A stretch of DNA of 64,000 nt, from assembly GCF_963678635.1 (NCBI RefSeq), contig NC_087069.1, positions 9,693,206 through 9,757,205 of the forward strand. Direction: 5' to 3'. The stretch is from Symsagittifera roscoffensis. Taxonomy: Eukaryota; Xenacoelomorpha; Acoela; Convolutidae. The notes under the pieces are model-generated. The model was not told where the DNA came from and did no database searches. It saw only the letters and a program-made list of their open reading frames with translations. Below are positions 51,541-64,000 of the stretch, one piece after another (position 1 is the stretch's first letter; each line of letters begins with the position of its first letter). A program made the position numbers and the translations under genes.

Positions 51541-54500
51541 GCAGCATACCCTACACTCTATTGAGAGCCTATTGCTAAGATGTATGTCGTCCACACGCTA
51601 TAGTTCAATCGAATTTTTATTTTACGAGATAGGGAATTTTTTTATTCTTGACTAGCAAAGAGCAATTTTCAGCTGTTTTCAGCATTTTCAGGGCTTTTTT
51701 AAGAAACTTTCGAATTTATTGAAAAAAAAATGTTTCACACGCGAAATTGAACAGCGCGAAATAAATTCCAAAAAAATGAAACAAGCGATGAAATGAAAAA
51801 CAAAATTAATAAAAAAAAATTGCACTTCCGCCGAGCACAGGAATTACAGCAGGGATGCGTTTAGTATTTATACAAGTGATAGGGCAGATATTCGAAAAAG
51901 TATTTAAAAATTTGTGGAGTTTTTTGAAGTGTTTTAGTAGAGAATTTTGTCTCCCTCCTCGATACTAACTCTACTCTTGAACTGGAAATGAACCGTCTGA
52001 GTTTTCTCATTTGAATATTTTATGTAACTCGCCTTATCCGCACACAGTAAAAAGAGAAAATAATCGTTTATTCATTGATTAAAATCAATTTTTCTTCGAT
52101 TTTTGTAAGACTGGTTCTAAAATCATATTAAAATCGATTATTCACGCTTGAAACTGAGTGCGGTTATCTATACTGAAACGAAACTTTCTTAAAAGCGGGC
52201 TTTTGCCAGCTAGTCAAAAGCTAAAATAGTTTTTAACTCCTCTCCAATCTAATACGCAAAGATTCAAAACTATTGAATCACTGTCGCCTGCAATAAGGTC
52301 TTAATGAACTACTAAGAATTTGAAACAAACGCCCACCTATGACTTTGAACATAAAATCTGCTGCAATCCATTTTTGTGTCATTTTCTCGGAAACTGTCGG
52401 TAGATTTGACAAAGAAGTAATTTTCTGCTTTTGATTTTAAGGAAGATAAGCAGTCAAAATTTTGTTTTGTTTTCTCTTTTCTTGCTTAGTTTTGATTTAT
52501 TAACTTTTTCTTAGTTGGGAAAACTGTTTGTAGTCTATTTGACTTTTCTGTAACTGTTGGAAAAGTTACCTTTTTTGACTTTTCAAAAGAAGTCATGTGT
52601 GACAGGCTGAACTTTGTTTGATTTCTTTTTACTAAAACATGAGACTTCGGAAAGATTGGTTTTTTTAATGTTCTGATTAAATTACCCGGACAAAATGAGC
52701 AAAAACTGGAACTTTAAACGCCCTTTTTTTGTCAAACTGGAATGAGACTAGACAAAAAATGAAGAGAACCAAAACTGCTCAACCAAATTTCCAGAAGTAT
52801 TATGTTGCAGTTATAATGCTGCAAATTGCTCTGCAAAACTCAGGGCCGAAAGTTTATCCCAAAAATGGGTCTCAAATTGTATCAACGTGAACGTTTTATG
52901 AATTACAAGAAAATTCTAGAAGCGTATGCTCTCAAAAACAAAAATGCTCAAATTGTTTGAAAATGGATTTCAAGCTGTGAATTGATAAAAATTTAAATAA
53001 AAGAAAAAAAAATTGGCTATCGGACAAAAATATTATTATTTGTAAAATTTTTTGGAGGTTATTACCTACTGAAGCTTTTTTGGGCAACAAAACAAACTCA
53101 ATTTGACATCATTTGCTCAAAACTTGACCTTATAAACGTAGCGTAACTTTTGAATGAATAAAAATATTGAAAAAAAATGACATTTCTAGGGTGAATGCTC
53201 AAACATAGATTGCAAAGACATTTAAAAACAAGACTAAAAATTTGTTTTTTTTTCGTAGTCAAGGAATTTAAGATCTAAGATTTCAAATTTAATACAGAAA
53301 AAACTAACTGCTTATTTTATTCAGAGTTGGGTTCTTCAATCAGAACGTTGTTTGATTTTTAACAAAAAATGTTAGCTTCCAGTGTAAATGCTTCCACCAT
53401 CAGCTTTTGATAAATTGTAATCACATTTTCTCTCATGCGTGGAACTCGCCATCCTTCAAGTGATGTCTGAGACGTGACTGACGTTTGTGACAGTTTGGTG
53501 GTTGATAGAATATGATTTTGAAAGATGGAGATCGAATTGCAAAAAATATACTAGCTGATTCCAGCGAATGCATTTTCAAGCTGGGTATAGATAGTTTTTT
53601 TGTTCAGTCATGAATTACGCTGAAACGAACAAGTAAACTGGTCCAAAAAAAAACAAAAGCAGCCTCTCACACAGCCGAACAAAGATTAAGAAGGGAACAA
53701 TTACCAAACTTTTGCGCGAATAGATAGAATTTTTCTGGCTATCCAACTAGTATGTATTTATTTCTAGTATGTGTTGGATAGTATACCTTTTTAGAAATTT
53801 GTGGGGCCGTATAAGATTATATTGTGTGCCCGTATTGTGGGCCCTTCATCAATTGGCCCAGTAGATTAAGCGTAAGTTTTAGCTAAGTAAAAATGTCACG
53901 AAGATCTCAGATCCAATTGCAACCCAATAATTTTAGTGAAAATTTTCGCAAACTTTGTACTTGTTATTTTTTGTCTCATCTCAAACTAGTTTCAAAAAAA
54001 TTTGTTTAAAAAAACAAACATTGTTCATTTTAATAGGATAGTTTATATCAGCAATGCATCGATAAAAAATAAGGAAATTTGTAAAACTTGGCAATTTTGC
54101 TTTTGAATAAATTGTTTCAAAATTATGCTCTCTCGGAGCTTTTCTCGATACAGATTTTGTGCTAGTCCAATAAGCCGATGTATCAAAAAACCGAAAGCCA
54201 AAAAGAGTGGGAATTTAGTTTACCCGGTCAAAATGAGCAAAATTTGCAACTTTAAAAGCCTTTTTCGCAAATAAGGCAAAAAATGTGGAAAAATAAGATT
54301 TTCAGCGGAATTATTATGTTGCAATTGGTCTGCGAAACTCAAGGCCAAAAGCTTAACTCAAAAATGGGTCGTTTTGACATTTTTTTTAGCCAAACAAAAA
54401 TTACGCTAACTCTACAGTCATTTGATGATCAAATCAGATCAACGTGAGCTTCTCATAAAGTACAACACAAGTTGTGGAAAGGTATGATCTCCAAAAAACT

Positions 54501-55440
54501 GTCCAAAATGTTTGAAAAATGATTTCAAGATGAGTTTTGCTTTTCGAATAAATGTTTCAAAACTATGCACTTTTGATGCTCTTCTAAAGACAGATTTGGT
54601 TCTACTGCATTTAACCGATGCCTCAAGAGTCCGGAAGCCGAAAAATAGGTCAATTTCTTTTTACTTCTGATTGAAGGTTTCTCCATTGCTGTTAAATAAT
54701 TTTCGGTTAATTGCTACAATTCTAAGGAACTTCTTTGTAACTTTCCGTTTATTGCTACAGCCGCTTATTGTTTGTGCGACAAAAGCAGTGCACAAAATTT
54801 CAAAACTGGCGATGTTGAAAAAAACTTTGTAAAATTTTTTTTGCATGTTGAAAAGGGTTTTGAATTTGAGTGCTCGTTGACTAAATATCAAAGACATAAT
54901 TTTTTTCGATGATGCAAAAATATCATGAGAGTTGAAACTCCCAATGGCAAAAGTAATTTCTAACAAGCTGGAAATTCAGTTGAAGAAGGAAACGAACTTA
55001 TTTGCTCAAAAACGAGTTGTTTATTTTGCAAAACAAAATTATGCCAAAGTGTTCTTCAACAAATCTATCAAGAAATAATATTTGATGTCGTTTTAGCTTG
55101 ATGCATTGAAGCATCAATTTTTTTTCCTAAAATTGCTCCAGGGAAAATAAATATTTCAAAAAAGATTGAAGATGAGATTAGTATCAAAAAAATTCATTCA
55201 CAAACCTTAAAATACTGTATATGAACGTGTGCATCAAAATGATTTTGCATTAATTTGATAGCATTCTTGATCCCTCAAGTCATACACCTGAAATATTTTT
55301 TTTCTATTTCCTGATTTTCAGATTTTTGGGAAAATTTTAATTTTTTTTAGTATTGACTTTTTACGATGTATTCAGAGCCATATTTTAAACTGTTGATTTT
55401 TTTCATATATATATAACTCAAAATACAAATATGTATAATT
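51541..55440. other. AT-rich stretch upstream of the visible Rab exons
   Basis: Expected to hold the Rab first coding exon and 5' region if the gene is compact, but no exon with a recognisable Rab N-terminus was found. The 54661-54966 minus frame (101 codons) has no known domain. Nothing else assigned. Confidence 0.4.

Positions 55441-55446
<6 letters not shown>

Positions 55447-55500
<54 letters not shown>
55447..55500. repeat. (AT)27 microsatellite
   Basis: Uninterrupted AT dinucleotide run preceded by ACACAC. The overlapping Tyr/Ile frame is an artefact. Confidence 0.98.
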
Positions 55501-55507
<7 letters not shown>

Positions 55508-55512
55508 AAACT

Positions 55513-57249
55513 GAATATACGTTCTCCAATAATTTTGAATTAAAATTTAATCTGTAACTTTTACTTTCTAGTTTTACTTTAAACTACTCCAAAACAATAC
55601 GGTATGTGGAAAAAAACGGGTCATCAAAAATTTACTTAATTGTTTGAAAAGTATATAAAAAACGAATTTGAATTGTTTTAGTTTAAAAAAACTGCAGCTT
55701 CAAAATTAAATACTTTTTTGTTATTGAAAATCTTTTTAGTCAGTTGTTCCATATAAGTTTTGCAGCTTTTCAACGCAGCTAATTGTAAAAATTCCAAATC
55801 TAGAGTAACGCTTTGCAAAGTACGCAGCTGACTTTTTCAGCCCTAAAACTGAAGAAGGATATTTTATGACTGTTTTAGGGATTCTAATTTGAAAGTTTCA
55901 AATCTTAACAAATTTGCCACTGTAAGTTTATAACTAAATCAAGACAGCTTGTTAGAGAATTTTTCTGCAAAAATGTTTCACGAACGCGATAATTTAATGA
56001 ACAGCTAATTTAAAAAATATTGGCAATGTATGACAGTTTATTGGTGTCTGTATAGTAGCTACCGTTAACCGCTATTACTGAAACGATCAAACCGTAGTGC
56101 AAAGTTTTGTTGAAGTCAATTCAAATCGAAAAATTGATAAATTTCTGACATCTAATCCAGAAAAAGAAGTGGAATATTACTGCTAGTTTTTAGTTAAGCA
56201 CAGACAAAGAAACTTTACTAGTATTTAATTATACATTTTGTTTTGCCCAAAAGAAATACAACCATTTCAACTGAAATTATACACCGATATAAAAATTTTT
56301 GATGAATTTCAATCATTCGTTTAATTATCTCTAACAACCATATTTCTGTCTCTTATCTGGGCTATAAATCCGTTTCTCAACTGCTTCCCCATCAAGCTGG
56401 AATAACTTATCAACGTTGTAATCACTGCTTTTAAAAAACTGTTTATGATTAAAACTGTGCTTGAAAATGAGGAAACAACCCACATAACAGTTTTGGTTAT
56501 GAGGAACTTTTTTTAAATTTCCTTAAGTAATCTTCAGTTCAAGTTTTTAAAACTATTTGCCTAATTTATACTCTTCTAAAGAACACATACTAATGAAAAT
56601 TTAGCACGCAAAAAATTCTTCGAGTACCAAAAAATTTGAGACTTAGAGAAAAAGTGACAAAGAACCGACAACAAGTAAGAACAGAACGTAATGTTTTAAG
56701 TGATAACTGACAATTGAATCTAATCATGATCAACCATTTTTCACCGAAGAATCTTCTTTTCTCAGTTCAAAACTGTAACCGCAGTTTCCTAAGTCTAAGT
56801 ACAAAAACAATGTTTGCTTTTAGTAAGGTAAAGTTATGACAGTTTTTTAGCGTCCTGATTAAAAAACTGGAGTGTAAATTTTTTGGAAAAACTGAAAAAA
56901 ATACCTTTTCTTGTTTTTTTGTCATACTCTTTGAAAAAGTCAAATTATAATTTTTTGCACCCGGTAAAGTAAAATCCCCATAAAAATACAAAAACGAATT
57001 GCGTGTGAAAAAGCGTTTTATTTTTACGACCTTTAAAAAAAAGTTTTCTGAAAAGCATAACGGCAAATAATTTTTGCTTGTTTTTTCAGCTGGAAGAAAC
57101 TGCCACTTACGCAAAAAAATTTCAAATAAATCGCGGATTATAGTTTTTTTTGCGCTTTCACATTTTTAACGTTATCAAAGAAACTGCAAACGTTTCACGA
57201 GTCTTATTATAAAAAGAGTTTCATTTTGCAATTCGAAATAAAAAATATT
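55513..57249. other. AT-rich non-coding stretch
   Basis: No recognisable gene. A 115-codon minus frame (56767-57114) has no start context, splice signals or known domain and is Phe/Lys-rich. Confidence 0.4.
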
Positions 57250-57385
57250 TGACAGTTAAATCAAAGGAGGGTATAGGATTTTTTTGAGGGAGAGGCGGAA
57301 TTTCAAATAAAAATCTCTTTTAGGGCGACTTTTTAGGTCGATCAAATTTTTTTTCCGAGCTCTCCCAAAGCAATGTTTTCATACC
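57250..57385 (+). mobile_element. Decayed hAT-type MITE fragment
   Basis: Blocks GGATTTTTTTGAGGGAGAGG, TTTTTAGGTCGATCAAATTT and CCGAGCTCTCCCAAAGCAAT match, in order, the reverse complement of the 31142-31575 element (and 6300-6611 on plus). Termini are lost. Confidence 0.55.
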
Positions 57386-57462
57386 AAGCAAATAAAAATA
57401 TCTCAAATACTTTTTTCTTCTTTCTCCCAAATTTTCATCATTAAGTGGTTTGTTTCGATTAT

Positions 57463-57890
57463 CATTACGAGGCCAAATTGCGCACTGGATAGGCGCTCAA
57501 TTTCGTGTCTATTTTTTCCTAAAATCGAGAGACAAGTCTTTAAACATTTTTCATAATTAATAGGATTCCACTTACAAAAATTCCATGGATTTCGCGTACA
57601 AATATCTGTAACGTCAATTTTAGCGGCACATTGAATTTGTTGCGGATTTCGCAGAGAGCGAATATAAATAGTTATTCCGGATTCCGCAAAAATAAGTGAA
57701 TTCCGGTTTAAAAAAACCTGTTTTCGGAGCCATTTTGAGCAACAGAGTGTTTTAGATATTTATCCGTGGAATCCAAAACAGCAGAGAAGCCCAAAAAATA
57801 TATCAATTAAGCGGCTTCTGCAACAAATCTGTTTTTGGCCTGCTGCGGAATCCACTTACAACCCTCAAAATGTAGTTTGGCCTTGTATTG
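57463..57890. mobile_element. Second GGATTCC-rich TIR element
   Basis: The left end CATTACGAGGCCAAATTGCG and the right end (reverse complement CAATACAAGGCCAAACTACA) match the termini of 3847-4483. The block GCACTGGATAGGCGC is the reverse complement of GCGCCTATCCAGTGC near the right end of that element. Internal GCGGAATCCAC, CCGGATTCCGC and GTGGAATCC motifs recur. At 428 bp it is a shorter family member. Confidence 0.7.
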
Positions 57891-60680
57891 ATTAAGAAAT
57901 TTGTCTAAAATTAGCAATAACTGGATTTAAACTTCAAGCATTCATCGGCGGAGTAGATTAAAGGAAACATTTTTTCAAAAACAATGACGTTCGTCGCATA
58001 GAGCAGATAAAAAACAACAGAACTAACATTTTTTCAAAGTTTATAGGCTCTAAATTAAGAAATGATATTGCTGATTGAAACTCAAACTTGATGACTCTAC
58101 TAAAATTAGATATCAATAACTTCTTGCATGAAACAGTCTGCAGATACATATGTTTTTTTTATATTACTGATATAATTAGGTACATCCTGAATGTTAATAT
58201 TGTTACAATTTATTTTCATTGTGTTTCTCAGTGGATAAAATTGTCTCGCTAAACCCATTTTTTGCAACTCCTATAAGCAATAAAAAATCAATCAGACCTG
58301 ATAATGAATACTGAAAATGTAAGCTTAATGGCAAGGATCTTTGATTACCTCACTCACAAGATGATTGTGCGTCTAAAAAAAATCCGCCATCAGTTTGAAA
58401 ATTGAATTTTTTTCTGAAAAAGCCAAAACGTTATTTAACGTTTCGCCACTTATTAATAAGATTAAGTCTGTAAATTTTATTTAAATAGTTCTTTCCAGTT
58501 TTAAAAAAGAGACATTCAACCCTTTTAAACTAAATTTCAATCTCAACTTGACATTTTTTTCTGAAAAATTTGAGGATTATTATTGAAAAAGCAATTAGTT
58601 AAATTTAGAAGCAACAAATCAAGCCTCGCAAATAAATATTTTCTTGATCAAACTTGCCGTATGTTTTGAAGCGGTCTTGAATTTCGATAAGTTTGCGACC
58701 ACCAAGTGTTAACAAATTCTAACTTTTTATCAAGGTAAACATCAAAATTAAGTTCATAAACACTTTAATTTCTGAGCTTGTTGCTGCACGTTTAGCGTGC
58801 AGCTAATGTCTATGCCTGGCACTCAGAAAGCTGCGTGTTCAGTTTCGACTGACCTGTTTAACTTCGACCGTTCATTTTTTGCTGGTCATTTGAGACCCAT
58901 TTTGCTTAATTTTTTTTTGCTAAACAGCAGTAAAGGATGGTACGATAGTGCCTACTGTTTGAATACTTTGATTTTCTATTTTAAAAACTATGAATAATTG
59001 AGCAGTTGTTCGACAGTTATTTTTACACCCTAAGACTGGTTTAAAAATGTATCCTAGAAAATGCAAAGCTCCAATTCGTCCCTTTGTAAAAAAAATTGCC
59101 TTAAGTCTGAGAATACGATTAATTTTTTGTAATCTTTTCGAAAGCTATGGACCAGCAAAAATTTATAAACCTATAGTCTTATAGAGCAGCAAGGTTTTAT
59201 GTTTTTTTTTTGCTTTTTTTTATTTCTTTTTTTTGCGGCTAAAACTTGAATAATTTTCCTTGTTTCTGTGGTTTTGATTTGAAGATTCGAAACTGCATCG
59301 CCTTAAAGTTTTTTTTCAAATTTGGTTTTTTATTACAATTAGTTGTCTTTTTTCATGGTGAAATATTATTGCTCTGGATCAAAACTTGCAGGCGTCATTT
59401 CTGCATTATTTTTTTCTTGCGATTTTCTTCGCGAAAAATTTTTTGATGATATTTTATATATGAGATGCCAATTTGACATGCTACATGCTGAAGGTGGGAT
59501 TAGTAAAAACAATATAAGATTTTTCAACGTTTTTTCTCAGAAATATTTTCACCCAGAGTCCAGTGCAGTATCTTGTTCAGCTTATTTATTTGTGATTAGA
59601 GTTGAAAAAAAATCTGAGAAAAAACTTTGTAAAGGCGTTTTTTGGGTCGTAGGTATTTTTTTTAAGAAAGGATGCAGCTACTACCAGGTTGAATTGAGAG
59701 AGAAGGTAACAATACAATTCCATACACTCTATCATTGAAATTTTCTAGTAATAAAATTTTCATTCATTTTGGCAAAATCTCTTTAATTGAAACAAAGATG
59801 TGTTTTTGCTGTTTTGAAACTAAATTTGGTTTCTCATCTTAAACAGGCAGAAAACAGTATTTATTGAAAAAAAATGATCATCTAATTTCTTTTTGAAAAT
59901 ATTGAGATCTTGTAAACTATTTTCCCCTTTTGGACCTTGTTTACTATTCCCCCCTATGTATGTTTTACTTTTGACATACATTTCTGTATAACATATGCAT
60001 TTCAAAAATGTCAAAAATTTATTGGGTTTTTTTTTGCGCGTTTGTGTTTGTATTTGCTACTATTTATATAGTACCTACATAAAAATTTTAATTAAAACAA
60101 TTTCTGAAAATTGTCTAAAGCAATTGAAAATGCGACAGTTGGAATTCTGAAAATCAAAATAGGGGGGGGGGGGGGGATAGTTAACAAGATACAAAAATTG
60201 AAGGAAAAAATTTTTGTAGCGTAACAACATGAATAAATTAGCGGTAAAACTTCAATTTGTCATAATAATTTGGGGCTCAGAACAAAATTTATAGTCGAAT
60301 ACTCATTTTGAATGAAAAATTAAATTTTTTTCTAATTTAAATTGTTGTACTACTTTCACTGCTCATCTAAAATTACATGTTTAAATCAATTGTTTTGATA
60401 GAATTTTATGGAAAGCACTCAATAAAGTTCCGTTTTCATTTTTCATATTCATTTATCTGTGAAAATTTCATCACAAATCTTCAGGTCAAAAAAACCATCA
60501 TAACAAAGCTAAGACAAAATTTAAAAATTTGGTAATTGCTTTGAAATTTGCCTATGAAATATTGCACACACCACATAAAACTTGAGCAGTCTTCAATGAT
60601 TTAGTGAATCGAAGGCTTTATACAATCAGGATTTTCGTTTGGTTGCGAACACTACAAACAACGATGTAAAAAGAAAATTA
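57891..60680. other. AT-rich stretch with small hairpin and G run
   Basis: Contains an 8-bp stem hairpin GCTGCACG-TTTAG-CGTGCAGC (58783-58803) and a 15-G run (60162-60176). Frames of up to 131 codons (59343-59738 plus) begin at non-ATG codons and have no recognised domain. No gene called. Confidence 0.45.
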
Positions 60681-60687
60681 AAAAAAA

Positions 60688-61190
60688 ACAAGACTGATCG
60701 TATCAGGGTGAAGCCCTGAAAGTTCCGACTGCCTTTTAAGGTTTTATGGAGCAGTGATAACATTAAAAATTGAATGTTATAAAATAAAATGGAAACTTTT
60801 TTTGTAACTTTGAAACTTGTCATGAAAATCATCACCTTACACGCCATATAAAGTACAAAAGGGTGGATTTTCTCCTTGTAACAAATCAATTATGGCAAAA
60901 CAGCTTCTTTCAACCAAGTTGGAACCATTTTAAGACGAAATTACTCCCCGCTTACGCGTTAATTGTCTTAAATTGGCCTAAATGGCAATCTTTAAACCTC
61001 CATAACATCACGAAAAATGATCACAAGTAAAATATCTTTTCAACTTTGAGCTCAAGACAACGATACCTTTTGAATTATAAAAAAGACCATGAAAAATGGC
61101 TAGTTACAAAAACGAAATTTGTCTGAAGAAAAAACCCACCCCGAGCACAAACATTCCGTTACTTTCGTATCTAAAGTCGGAACAACAAGC
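60688..61190. repeat. Dispersed repeat, copy 3 (GCGCGA-hairpin family)
   Basis: Blocks TGATCGTATCAGGGTGAAGC, TTCCGACTGCCTTTTAAGG, ATGGAGCAGTGA, TACACGCCATATAAAGTAC, CTTCTTTCAACCAAG, CCCGCTTACGCGTTAATTG, GGCAATCTTTAAACCTCC and CCCGAGCACAAACATT match copies 1 and 2 in order. The AGCGCGAAATATATCGCGC hairpin is deleted here. Confidence 0.8.
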
Positions 61191-61326
61191 GGTTGATGTG
61201 GATAACGAACCCCTTAAGTAACAATGTGAACGATCTCCCCTTTAAGAAGGAAACAATTCAAGCAGTATAACCTTCAATCAGAATGCTGGTTTGTGATTAG
61301 CGGAAACAGAATGATTTTAGGCACAT

Positions 61327-61368
61327 GAACAATCTCCTGCCTATATTTATTTAAGGAGGAGACTGTTC
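61327..61368. other. Imperfect inverted repeat
   Basis: GAACAATCTCCTGCC and GGAGGAGACTGTTC form an imperfect stem of about 16 bp around an AT-rich loop. Nearby, GCCGCTTAGTATGCG (61574-61588) and CGCATGCTAAGCGGC (61696-61710) form another inverted pair 107 bp apart. Function unknown; possibly transposon debris. Confidence 0.5.
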
Positions 61369-62071
61369 ACTTTGTCTATACAAAAAATTTCTTTTCTGGT
61401 TTTTGGACAAATTCTTGTCAAACAACTTGAATACATGAAAAAAAACCAGGGAATTTGCATGCATTTTTCTGCACCTAAATCATTAAATAGAATGTTTATC
61501 ATTAGCAACTTTTCAAATTTAGTTGTTGCGATAACCATTTTGCTATGGGGATGTCATGACGTCTTTCATGCAAGCCGCTTAGTATGCGCAAATAAAAAAA
61601 TTACTCGCATTCATGCGGCATGTATCAATTGAAGTTTGAGTTGCAAATGAGTGCAACTGTGAATGAAAAAACTCCGTTCTAATTGCGCTAAGAGCCGCAT
61701 GCTAAGCGGCACGCATGTTAGCAGACGAGTCCCCGTGCTTTGCTCCTCGAGGCTATTTTTCGCCAAAAATATGCTTTCAGTGCAGATGATTTAAAAGATC
61801 TGGCTCACGGGAAAACAATCTGTGATGTGGAAAGCCCGAATCATAGCGAGAAAAAAATAAGCCTCGTCCTTTAAACATTCGTTATAAACGTCATTTCAAA
61901 AAAAAAATATCATTTTTTGTTCAAGAAAGCTCCTAAGAACTTTATTCATACTTTCACGGCGCTTTTTTCTTAGTGCACCACTTCAAGTTCTGTGTTTTAC
62001 AGCTCTAAATCGATCAATCATTTGCAATCCGTATGACTAAACCAACTGCTTTTTTGTTTCTGTTTTCTTGT

Positions 62072-62314
62072 CTAACTTGCGACTAACTGTTTAATCTTCA
62101 AACTGTTCATGCGCTCCTTTGAAGTCACTTCCTTGGCTTTCCGACCAATTTCCCCTAAATTTACTGTTGTTTTTAACCTCAAATTTGTCTGAAGACTATC
62201 ACTTTCTGCTGTCCAGAATTTGTAATTTCTTCTTCCCACATCAAAGACTATGTCGTTCAGATTTTCTAGGAAATAAAAAATCACAGGAGAGTGTTTTGCG
62301 TCTTGCCGAGGCAT
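62072..62314 (-). CDS. Unassigned 80-residue ORF
   Basis: ATG at 62314 in a fair context (CGAAAATGC), stop at 62074-62072. The composition is balanced (MPRQDAKHSPVIFYFLENLN and on, Lys/Glu-rich C-terminus) rather than the Phe/Lys bias of random frames here. No family recognised, no clear splice signals. It may be a small gene or an exon. Confidence 0.25.
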   Translation of the reverse strand: MPRQDAKHSPVIFYFLENLNDIVFDVGRRNYKFWTAESDSLQTNLRLKTTVNLGEIGRKAKEVTSKERMNSLKIKQLVAS

Positions 62315-62349
62315 TTTCGGTCTTCTCGTCTCTTTTTATCTGGTAATTT

Positions 62350-64000
62350 ATTAGCAATAGAATCGCAGTCTGGTGGAATATCACATTAGCGCTAGTAGCC
62401 TGCATTTGACAAAAGCACTAAATAAAAATCGATGCCGTAGGGTCGCTTACGCACTGAGGGTCAACAGTAAATCTGTCCGAAAAACTGTTTGGCCTTTTTT
62501 TCAAAATTTTGAGGTTTCTCCAAAAGTTCAGAAAAATTTTAAGTCAATCCTCAAAAAGTAATTTTTCTTAATGCATATATTTTTTTAAAAATTGTTCAGC
62601 GAGAAAAAAAACGAATTGTCTTGCTAAGTAATAATCGTTTAGTGAGAAAAAATAAACATTTTGTCTTGCAAAATTGATCACTTAGTAGTTCGCTGAAATG
62701 AAAATTCGCATAACTAAAAATGGTGCACGTAACCCCTGCTTGAGCAGAAAAACTATTTCATTGACAAAATGTTTCACTAAAATTGATTTTAAAATACTTC
62801 TAATAAAAAATCTCGATTAAATGTTTTTGAAATTCTAAGAATCGAGCGTTCGGCAAAAATAGCATTGATACCATTTAGTGTTATACACTACATAACCTTG
62901 TATATACCTCTAGTTCTGGTACATATATGTACTACTCTTTATGCCTGTTTCTGGCTTTTCTCTCAATCTCATCCTTGATATTGGCACGATGATGTGATTT
63001 TTACCAAATGCAACTTGGGGAAAGGACGGGGGGCGATTTAGGGAATGAAAGAGAGCGTTTACACGAAGCGAGGAGCGACAATTGGGGGACTAAAGCAACG
63101 CGACGGGAGTGGAATAAGTAATAGGGTAGAAAAGAGATAGGGCGACTTGAAGGGAAACAAGTCGATAGCAATTTAAGCCGGTTGATAACTTGGCATAATT
63201 TTTATCAGCTTTGATTTTTACAAGCAACTGCATTTTGGCGAAGTTTTTAATGTAAGTTGTATTCAGTATATTCAGTATATAACAGTTAAATCTCTTTTTT
63301 TCCATCAAAAAAAATTAATAAATAAGCTACAATATTTAATATCTTAGAAAGAAAAAAACGCATACTTAAATTTAGCGAGAGAAAAAATATATTAATTTTT
63401 AATCAATTCTTGTGCTTCGAAGCAAACAGTCAATCTGGATTTCTGCTTTGTGGTGCTGTCTTTTTTGCATGTTCCAAAGGTGGAAAGATAGCACAAGGTA
63501 GAATTATTGATCCATGTCTCTTAATATACATTCTGGAGACATGCATTTGCCTAGCATAATGAACACAAAGCAGAAAAACCAGATGAAGTTTCATAAGGCG
63601 AATGGCTTGACAAGAAACGAATTACGAAAACGAAATCCTAAAACAGCTGACTTTGCAAAACAAAAAATGGCAATAAAAAAAGTTTTTTTGCAGTATTGGA
63701 ACGACAAAATTTGTAATTGAAACGGTTAACGACTCCATATGATTTTTAACAAAAGCATCGGCAGATCGCGCATTTCGGTAAGTTGAAAAATTTAAATTTT
63801 TGCATGAAAAATTTTTCAGTACGTTCAGCGTTTTTAAGTTTTGCGCTAATTTTTTTTCGGACCGCTAATCGGTTGTTTATTAATTCGACCCGCCGCACCC
63901 GTACTTCCTTGGCATCATACACCGTCTGTTTTCCAAGCTTCGACTACCTTCCGCCTCACGATACATTTAAATGTAGCCTTTTCCTAATTCTTTTTGCTCC
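62350..64000. other. Right-edge region, no gene called
   Basis: AT-rich sequence with two more GC-rich patches, 63010-63180 (purine-rich on plus) and 63885-63975, which could be promoter or exon sequence of a gene beyond the window. A 68-codon plus frame with ATG at 63514 (Lys/Asn-rich) is unassigned. Confidence 0.4.

Noticed and set aside
51241..51594. Long Phe/Cys-rich frames on the minus strand
   Set aside because: They are translations of the A-rich minisatellite and carry no information beyond the repeat.
56767..57114. 115-codon minus-strand frame
   Set aside because: Phe/Lys/Asn-rich, no recognisable domain, no supporting signals.
59343..59738. 131-codon plus-strand frame
   Set aside because: Starts at TTG, is Phe/Lys-rich, has no domain or splice context, and a frame of this length is expected occasionally by chance in this much sequence.
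61705..61760. Hammerhead-ribozyme-like GACGAGTCCCC
   Set aside because: No GAAA core partner or closing stems found downstream.

Overview
The window is animal nuclear DNA and almost certainly from an invertebrate. It is AT-rich, has few genes, is full of transposon debris, and holds a split Rab-family GTPase gene with GT-AG introns. The phylum cannot be fixed from the sequence. Most of the window is non-coding; two things stand out.

(1) A Rab small-GTPase gene lies on the minus strand. Three phase-1 coding exons are seen at 51060-50902, 27187-26972 and 26557-26349. They carry the G1, G3, G4 and G5 nucleotide-binding motifs and a C-terminal CC prenylation motif. The first coding exon was not found. 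The intron between the first two visible exons is 23.7 kb long because of (2).

(2) A very large (18,867 bp) and apparently very young retrovirus-like LTR element of Ty3/gypsy type lies at 31721-50587, in the same orientation as the Rab gene. Its two 410-bp LTRs differ at only two positions. In its own 5'-3' order (minus strand) it holds: a primer binding site; a 1.25-kb leader with a small ORF; a basic 155-residue protein; a 1313-residue Gag-protease; Pol (RT, RNase H, integrase), separated from Gag-Pro by one in-frame stop and broken by a frame change inside integrase; two small hydrophobic proteins; a 376-codon Ser/Thr/Pro-rich frame with no ATG; a two-part envelope-like glycoprotein; a 486-residue protein of unknown function whose end has shifted frame into a 108-residue frame; and a 1.6-kb 3' untranslated region. 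Several neighbouring frames overlap by a few bases, one of them as ATGA. Three frames downstream of pol have no function I can recognise. This element is the best candidate for an undescribed system.

Other contents, left to right: a 1.15-kb direct duplication at the left edge (1-1155 and 2341-3496); a terminal-inverted-repeat element packed with GGATTCC-type motifs (3847-4483, relative at 57463-57890); a candidate Cys-rich terminal exon (4617-4764); short hAT-type elements with 8-bp target duplications (6300-6611, 31142-31575) and decayed relatives; a dispersed ~400-500-bp repeat with a conserved GCGCGA/TCGCGC hairpin (about 8790, 24210, 25070, 60690); a C-rich minisatellite (11745-11818); a decayed BEL/Pao retrotransposon (about 17560-21020); an 88-bp tandem duplication (22194-22370); a T-rich minisatellite next to a Rab 3' splice site (51064-51540); and an (AT)27 microsatellite (55447-55500). 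No rRNA, tRNA or CRISPR array was seen.
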